Of a DNA stretch of 64,000 bases, positions 57,391 to 64,000 are shown in pieces. A model generated the notes under the pieces. That model ran no database searches, was not told the origin of the DNA, and saw only the letters and a program-made list of their open reading frames with translations. Source of the stretch: Ailanthus altissimus (lineage: Eukaryota; Streptophyta; Magnoliopsida; Sapindales; Simaroubaceae); the NCBI GenBank assembly GCA_946807835.1, contig OX327706.1, forward strand, positions 23,239,001 to 23,303,000, in the 5' to 3' direction. Within the stretch, counting starts at the first letter, position 1, and each line of letters opens with the position of its first letter. Both the position numbers and the translations under genes were made by a program.

Positions 57391-60300
57391 AGAGGAATGT
57401 GCAAGCAATTCAACCAACATTCAATTATTATTCTCAAATCTTTATGATGATAGCAAGTAGCCAGGGGATTGTAACCTGATCGCACATCTTTCTTTTATTA
57501 TGTATCATAATCATAATTTAATTCTTATACTATACTATAGGATATACATCGACTAATTTAATTTATATCTGAAAAGAAAGTATTATCCATTTAAGCATGA
57601 ACCTACAACATAAACAAGAACTTTTTGCTTGTGTAGGAGATAATTAAAGCACCGATTTTATAGATGAGATAAGTAATGTTTTGATTCATGATACATGAAC
57701 ACACAAAAATCATTATTGTATGAGATTGCCCCAGTGATTTGATTTGATTCGGTATAAGCATAAGTGTTTTGCATTATTTGAGATTTAACTATGTGGAGTC
57801 ACATTGAGGACCCACTCTTTGACAAGGGAAAGTGTTTTTGTGGGAAGGAACTTGCGTAGCAATGACAAAGGCCAGCTTCTTCGTTGAATCTTTGAATAGA
57901 TCAAAGATACTCCCAAGGAAATATTGTCTGGCATTCAAGCACTAAAAGCTGTGGGATGATCTAGTTTAAATAATTTTTATTAGTGTTGTGTTTAGGGTGC
58001 CTAAGCACTACAAGTTCACTAATAATTGAGACTGTAATGTGTTTTTGTTGGTTGGTGGGGTTTAATTTCTGCTTTGCCAACTGTTTTTGCTTCATAAAAC
58101 AAGTGATTAAGCCAAAAAATTAGAAAACAATGTCTGATCAATAGATTTTCATGGCTCAAGTTCTTCAAGATTGTGAATAATTGGCACGAACGAAATCATT
58201 GTATGTGGAAGTTGCCACTTGCCATTCAAGAAAACTAGAAACTCCTCTCTCCCGAACAAAGAAATACAACACAAAATAGTAAACTTGGAACCGTATAGGG
58301 GTTATTGTGGGCAAAATGATAATGAGAATGTTGTTATATACAGTGAAACACTTGAAGACATTAATTAGACGATGAGAAACTATGCTTGACGGTGTAAAAA
58401 AGACAAAGAGGAAATAATTGAAAAGGTATTGTGAAAGACCTTTCACTATGTTTCACTTTCCGGGAAGGAAGAGAGTCAAAAAAAGTGAGAAGAAAAGTGA
58501 TTTTTATAATCATCAAATCAAAAAGTTTTCAACTTAACGAATAGAAGAGAGAATATAATATTGAAAGTGCATTCGGGCTCTGCCTTTTTTTGTCAAAGAG
58601 AATATGATTGCCTCTAGCTAGCTACTTAATTATTTTCAAAATTGTTTAGAGATTTGGATGCCAAGGTTGAAGCTTATGAAGCTTCATAGATGGTTAGAGG
58701 TGGGACATCCCTCATTTCTCAATTATATATTAATCCAACTTGCAACTCAAGATCTAATTAATAGAACAATTTTTTCTTAAAGAAAAAACAAAGACAAGGA
58801 ATAATAGATCTTCATAAATAAAGCATGGATCATGAATGTATAATGACAAGCTCAAAATTTTATATTAATGTTGGCTTATAATTAAAAAGTAGTGCAATGC
58901 ATCTACTCTCTTGTTCCATGTTCAAGATTTCACTTGCATTAGAAGCTTGGAATCTCACCAAGAGGAAAGATAGATGTTAGTTAAAGGGTTACTTGGATGA
59001 TAATTAAGGCTTTGCTCCCCCTTTTTTTTTTCTTTTAGTTACCAAGAAATTACTACGGAAGAAACATTCGATATGCCACAATTAATGAACTCGATATTAT
59101 TTTTTGCATCATATATAAATTAATTCTATGATATTTTAGTTTGTAGTTCATGTCACGTTCATCTTATAACACTAAATTTACAAGTTAGATTCACATATCA
59201 ATCAAAAGTTGAATACTTTTATTTACATACTGAACAAATTTCCTATGTATTGTAAAATCTAGGAATGGGATCAACTAGCTTTTCCTGTAAAAGTAAAGTG
59301 ATAAAGATTAACACAATACCCATCGGGCCATCACTTAAAGTCTCATACCATTCGCATCCCTAGAAACTGAAAAGAAATCCCACCATTGTCTATATTCCAC
59401 AAACCGGAAAAATAAAATAAAAATTAGAAGAAGGTAGTGTAGAAAGGATGGCCCAATGCGTGAGCTACAGAATAAAGAAAAAGGGCAAGATGGCGCAATG
59501 GCAATGGCAATGCCATGCAGGCTGCAGCAGTCAGCGGGTTACAACGGCTGTGCAGGAATAGGGCTCAGCCGAAGCCGATTACGCCATTTCTTGTCGGATT
59601 GTTGGGGGTATTTCTCTTTTTCCGAGGACCTTCTGTTCCACGTGTCTTTTCTTTTGCCTTGCAACGAAGCTTCTTCCACTCTCTTAACTTGCGACGTTTT
59701 TCTCCTCCTCAGTTGGCTTTTGCATGTTTAATTGACCTTACTTTTGCTACTTATTACACCTCTGGCCTTGTCCATTTTCCTTGCTTTGTTTTGTTCTTAT
59801 AACAAATGGCTATTATATATACTCAACTAGCAATTTGTCCACGAATTAGTCTCGTCACTGGGATATTTTAATTTGTTGGTAAATGGTCTCCGAATTTCAC
59901 TTGTGAATTCAATTCAATTCATACATGAAAGAGTGAAATTAGCATAATTTTTATGAATTTCACGATGAGAGAATAGGGTAGCTCATGATAACAATCCAAT
60001 TGGGGATCGTATAGAAAATTTCAATTTTCAGAGGCCCTTTGTTGTTTTGTTGGCCTACCATGTTAAGGCTTCCTGAATTTTGCAAACTAGATCTTTAACT
60101 TTTACAAAACGGCTTTAACCATTTGTAGCTATAAATGGAAGGTGCACTATTCAAGAATCAAGATAGTGGTCATTAGCTAGCACACGATACCAATATGGCA
60201 TTGCCCCCATCATAAAAATTCAAAAGAGTCCCACATACACCTCGCCTGAAAGCTATCAGCCATGCCCATCTTTTATCGATGAAACCCAAACCCTAAACAT

Positions 60301-60603
60301 GAACAGTCAGTGACACAGAATGCACAGATCAGTACGACACACAATAAAAGCTAAACACCAAAATTTACGATTTCTGTGAAAATTGAAAAAACAGAGCTTG
60401 TAAAAGAAAAGCCCCCAGTCCCTGTCATCGTAATATCATGTTGAAACAAGGCCTGCTTTTGAAAGGACACTAATACAACCTGTCACCACCAACTTACAGG
60501 CTGGCAAGATCAATTAAAAAATACCAAACCTTATCAACTAAACGACAAATCTGACATGGCAGCAAGGTTCAATCCACGAGGCTCTCCTCATTTCTAATTC
60601 TCT
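57391..60603. other. intergenic
   Basis: The 57860-58090 part is the duplicated PLATZ 3' flank. The rest is AT-rich. Overlapping frames at 59456-59802 (91 and 95 codons) lack recognisable domains, and GGCAATGGCAATGGCAATGCC there is a small repeat. No gene is supported. Confidence 0.4.
58035..58090 (+). repeat. PLATZ 3'-flank duplication, right copy
   Basis: Pairs with 50405-50462 in the same orientation; both have GTTGGTTGGTGGGGTT followed by GCTTTGCCAACT. Confidence 0.85.
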
Positions 60604-60627
60604 CCATATATATACATATATATATAG
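60604..60627 (+). promoter_or_regulatory. TATA-rich core promoter of the PADRE gene
   Basis: An extended TATATA block lies about 100 bp before the start codon, followed by a CT-rich leader (CAATCTCTCTTTCTTC). This is a usual plant core-promoter arrangement. Confidence 0.55.
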
Positions 60628-60723
60628 ATCAGTTCAATCTCTCTTTCTTCTTAAAAAATCAAAGCTTTCAAATCCCTCTCCTTCTTCAAGAGTTCTCCAT
60701 TGCTCTTTCTAGATTTGACTCAA

Positions 60724-61209
60724 ATGGGTATGTGCAGTTCTTGTGACTCGACACACGTAGCCACAGCAAAGCTGATTCTACAAGATGGTAGGTTACAAGA
60801 ATTCTCGTACCCAGTTAAGGCTTCTTACGTTTTACAGAAGAACCCCTCTTGCTTTATCTGCAACTCGGATGAAATGGAATTCGACGACGTTGTCTCCGCT
60901 ATAAGCGGGGACGAAGAGTTGCAGCCTGGTCAGCTCTACTTTGCATTGCCATTGAATCGGTTGAAGCACCCGCTTCAGCCTGAAGAAATGGCTGCCTTAG
61001 CAGTGAAAGCCAGCGCTGCATTAATGAAGAGCGGTGATAAATGCGGGTGCCGCAAGAAATCAGTTTTCCCTGATGTGTTTTCCGGCAATAGGTCCCCCCG
61101 GAAAGTGGCTTCCGACGGAGGCCGTGGGGGCGCCAGCGGCACTGTTGGGGGATTGAGGAGAGGAGGAAGGAGAAAGTTTACGGCAATGTTGAGTGCAATA
61201 CCTGAATAA
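60724..61209 (+). CDS. PADRE-domain (DUF4228) protein, single exon
   Basis: A 161-residue protein. I chose the ATG at 60724 rather than the one at 60700 because it gives MGMCSSCDSTHVATAKLILQ, the usual N-terminus of this family, with Gly2 as a likely N-myristoylation site and nearby Cys for palmitoylation. The PADRE domain follows: DGRLQEFSYPVKASYVL, then SCFICNSDEMEFDDVVSAI, LQPGQLYFALPLNRLKHPL and EEMAALAVKASAALM. The C-terminal part is basic and disordered (KCGCRKKSVFP, Gly/Arg-rich, FTAMLSAIPE). Many family members respond to pathogens or abiotic stress; the molecular role is unknown. It has no intron, as is common in the family. Confidence 0.93.
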   Translation: MGMCSSCDSTHVATAKLILQDGRLQEFSYPVKASYVLQKNPSCFICNSDEMEFDDVVSAISGDEELQPGQLYFALPLNRLKHPLQPEEMAALAVKASAALMKSGDKCGCRKKSVFPDVFSGNRSPRKVASDGGRGGASGTVGGLRRGGRRKFTAMLSAIPE

Positions 61210-64000
61210 ACTATAGAAAGGGTATTTTGAGAAAAACGAGTGTAAAGCAATGCCTGAGTAGAGGGGCATATTGGGAAATGAATGTAAATATTGTAATGAT
61301 CTAGTGGTTCAGGAATTTTGGTTGGTGGCGATATAATTAATCAGTGGGAATTTTACAATGGCCTGTCACCCATGTAAGGGTCGTGTTACAATTTTACCCC
61401 TAGATGGGATGATAGAAGAATCAAGTTGTGTACAAATAATTACCTATAGTAGTACTTTATTTAGTTCACTTTATTTTAATTAATTATTGGAATCAATTTT
61501 TTTTTTCAATGTGAAAACGATATCAATCATCCGAGTCAGGTTGCCAACTAATTGGTCAGCTAGATGAGCAGTTGACCTAGACTTACATTGCTGGGTACGT
61601 TAATGGCTTGCCTAAATTCATCAGAAATAAAATAAAATAATTAATACACAACATTATTGTTGCAACTATATGCATGTAGCACGAACCAAATAATATCGAT
61701 CTCTTTGCATTAGATAAAGCCTGGAAGAGGAATCCAAAAAGCTGTAAAAACGTTTAAATGATAATTAACAACAGAACCCAGATTGAGACTTGCCAAGTTT
61801 TGACAACATTTGGGGAGAATGCGATTAGATATTTGTTGGATCTCTGGTGTCTGTGTCTGTGAGCTCGTTTTGTCTGATATTATAATTGCATTTGCATGAA
61901 TGGCCGTTGTTACCATACCATATTGTAATACTAATATCGTTTTACGCGGAATGGGAAGCCAAAAACAAGAAAAGATGGGCAATGCAGTACAAGAAGCTAC
62001 CCGGTGTGTGCTTCGATTAGTGTGTATTGTCAAGTGTGGATGCGTTTATGGGAAAATTAATATTTCTTTACCATTACAGCTGTGAGTCATAACAGATCAT
62101 TAATAATTATTGTGGCCGATAAATGATAAGCCAATTGATAATGGGTCACAAGTCATAACATAAAGACATGTTTTTAGCTCTACAGTTACTGATATCTAAT
62201 TATACATCATCAATCATCATGATCATGATAGTTATATAGTTATACGCATAAAGGAAATATGGAAAAATTGATGATCATGCAGAAATAATGGATACAATGT
62301 ATCCGTTACATAATATGTTAAATCATTATGATGACGATGATTCTGACAATGATGTTCGATGGTCCCTTTTTCTGAATTTGGATTATTGTTTGGTTCGTTT
62401 GGCCGCGTCGTATTTGGTTTGTTGAAGACAGAGATATGGCAATGAAGCTGTAAAATATTGGATATTCTTCATGAAAAAGCTTTATCTAGACGGCTCATAG
62501 CTGTTGAAGTTTGATGAGATAACTGTGGATTCTAGAAGAGTGGATCCTGCACTCAACATGTATTGTGTTTTACATTTATTATTCATAATTAATAGCTACT
62601 GAATGAGGAGTTTACAAAAATCATACTCCTTTAATTTGCCGGTTAAGTAATCAAATCTAATAACAACAGAAATGACAAATCTCGTCATCTGTATGGTATG
62701 GGGTTGGGGGGGCTTTGGCCCCGCTATTACCAAGGTCCAATGAGCTATTCTTGTGCTCATCACTTCGATAAATTACCTAATTTGGTAGTGGGTGAGCTCG
62801 GTCCCTGACAGGCTCGTTTTGCGCAAGTTTTCAAATGCCTAGCCAACCAGATATATATATATATATATCTGTATAAAGCATTTATAACTTATATAACCTC
62901 TAGTTTATAATAGAATATTCTTTCAAGTAAAAACATGTGCATAGCCTAATTTCACAGGATCGACCTTTCCTGAGATCAGCTCCTCAGCGATTCTCTCTCA
63001 AATTAATGGTGATGACCCACGAATCGAATGTCAAAGAGAGTCATGGTAAAAGCGAAGGCGATTGGTTACTTACAAAAGCATGTGATATAAACAAGTGAGA
63101 AAATTTTGCTCAAGTGATGTTGGACATTTATTAGAACATGCGGTACATAATTGGCTGGTCCGTGAGCACGAACCCCACGTCATCATTTACATTCTATGGC
63201 GGTCCTCCATCAGCTTTTCTATGACTTGGTCCATCTAAGGTCATATAATGACACGACCACATATATAATTAGCGGTATATGTTAATGTGTACATAGAAAG
63301 AACAAATAATTGGAATAAAGTTTCAGCTTCGAGATCTCAGAAAATAAATTTAAAATATGTATTAAAAAGCAAAAGTTACACATTACATGCATGCAGGCTG
63401 AGCATAAAAATATTTCAGTGTGTCTTTGAGACTAAAGGTGGAAAATTGTAGCTTCTTTTTGCAAAAATAAAGTGTCTTGTATTCTCATTTTTCACGATCT
63501 CCAGGCACTTCATAGCAATAAAGACTGATACTGAAGACTCCACAATGTATATAATAGCTCGATCCACTTGCCCAATAATGTAATATATGCTGCTATTGAA
63601 TGCTGTGATGCAGTAGGCCAAGGAATCTTTGAAAACATTCAGTATAGCTTTATCAACTTGCAACTTACTCAATAATTCAGTGTTGTGCAAATATAATGCT
63701 ACAAGTACAAAGTAGGCCGTGGAATCAATAAATCAAAAGTCCCCATTTACTATATGTTCTCATTAATCCTTATTGATGAATTTGAATACGCAACATTATT
63801 GTTCTTGTGTAAAAGCTACAAATGCTGTGGACTCATTTACCTGAGAAAGGGAAAGATTCCGAGCTTTTAGTTTTACTTTCACTGCAAGGAATGGAGCTTT
63901 TTGTGATATAGCCCATAGATAATAGATGTTAGGTAAGAGTTGAATGCAGTATCGTTTTCACGATTCATACATTTTAACACCACGCCAATTTCCATTTTCC
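61210..64000. other. intergenic
   Basis: The first 250 bases are probably the PADRE 3' UTR. Short frames (61710-62033, 61900-62085, 63415-63690) have no recognisable domain. A short AT repeat lies at 62850-62869 and CCCACGTCATC (63176) is an ACGT-core motif. No gene is supported up to the window edge. Confidence 0.4.

Noticed and set aside
58165..58446. 93-codon minus-strand frame
   Set aside because: No recognisable domain; it lies beside the duplicated PLATZ flank and is likely chance.
59456..59802. Two overlapping frames of 91 and 95 codons
   Set aside because: The products are in competing frames, Phe/Leu/Ser-rich and unfamiliar; no promoter or conserved motif is evident.

Overview
This is a 64 kb stretch of a flowering-plant nuclear genome. 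Its genes carry spliced introns, chloroplast transit peptides and plant-only families (PsbO, NPH3, COR413, CASP-like, PLATZ), and LTR retrotransposons are interleaved with genes. Protein features fit a woody eudicot. Citrus or a relative is my best guess, resting mainly on the look of the TNL leucine-rich repeats, and I could not test it by search. I see no bacterial or organellar segment, CRISPR array, rRNA or convincing tRNA.

Layout, left to right. 1-3.4 kb: the 5' end of a minus-strand Copia element that runs off the left edge, then two broken minus-strand genes for chloroplast proteins (an HCF164-like fragment and a small unnamed plastid protein). 4.0-7.6 kb: a six-exon NASP-type histone H3 chaperone gene. 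8.8-10.1 kb: a two-exon gene for a small Cys-rich protein. 12.3-14.5 kb: a four-exon NPH3/BTB gene. 16.5-20.1 kb: a four-exon COR413 plasma-membrane cold-regulated gene with a solo LTR in intron 1 and G-box and CRT/DRE motifs upstream. 22.7-28.0 kb: the LRR tail of a dead TIR-NBS-LRR resistance gene, split by an internally deleted Copia element. 30.9-32.5 kb: PsbO. 32.7-40.6 kb: a decayed Copia element that itself carries a 2.6 kb nested insertion. 42.5-43.3 kb: a CASP-like 5C gene. 43.3-47.3 kb: T-rich and LTR-like repeats. 47.4-48.7 kb: a dead PPR gene. 49.1-58.1 kb: a tandem duplication of a PLATZ zinc-finger gene. The left copy is intact and the right copy is broken by a fairly young Copia element. 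60.7-61.2 kb: a single-exon PADRE/DUF4228 gene.

The genes do not form a pathway. They are independent units, all intact ones on the plus strand, set among dead genes and transposons. The most informative features are the transposon-gene collisions: three Copia insertions and one nested insertion can be placed to within a few bases from target-site repeats or from reading-frame continuity. Two intact genes appear to use GC-AG introns. I found no convincing new biological system; the best open leads are the unidentified nested insertion, the duplicated PLATZ locus and the orphan promoter-like block near 20.8 kb.
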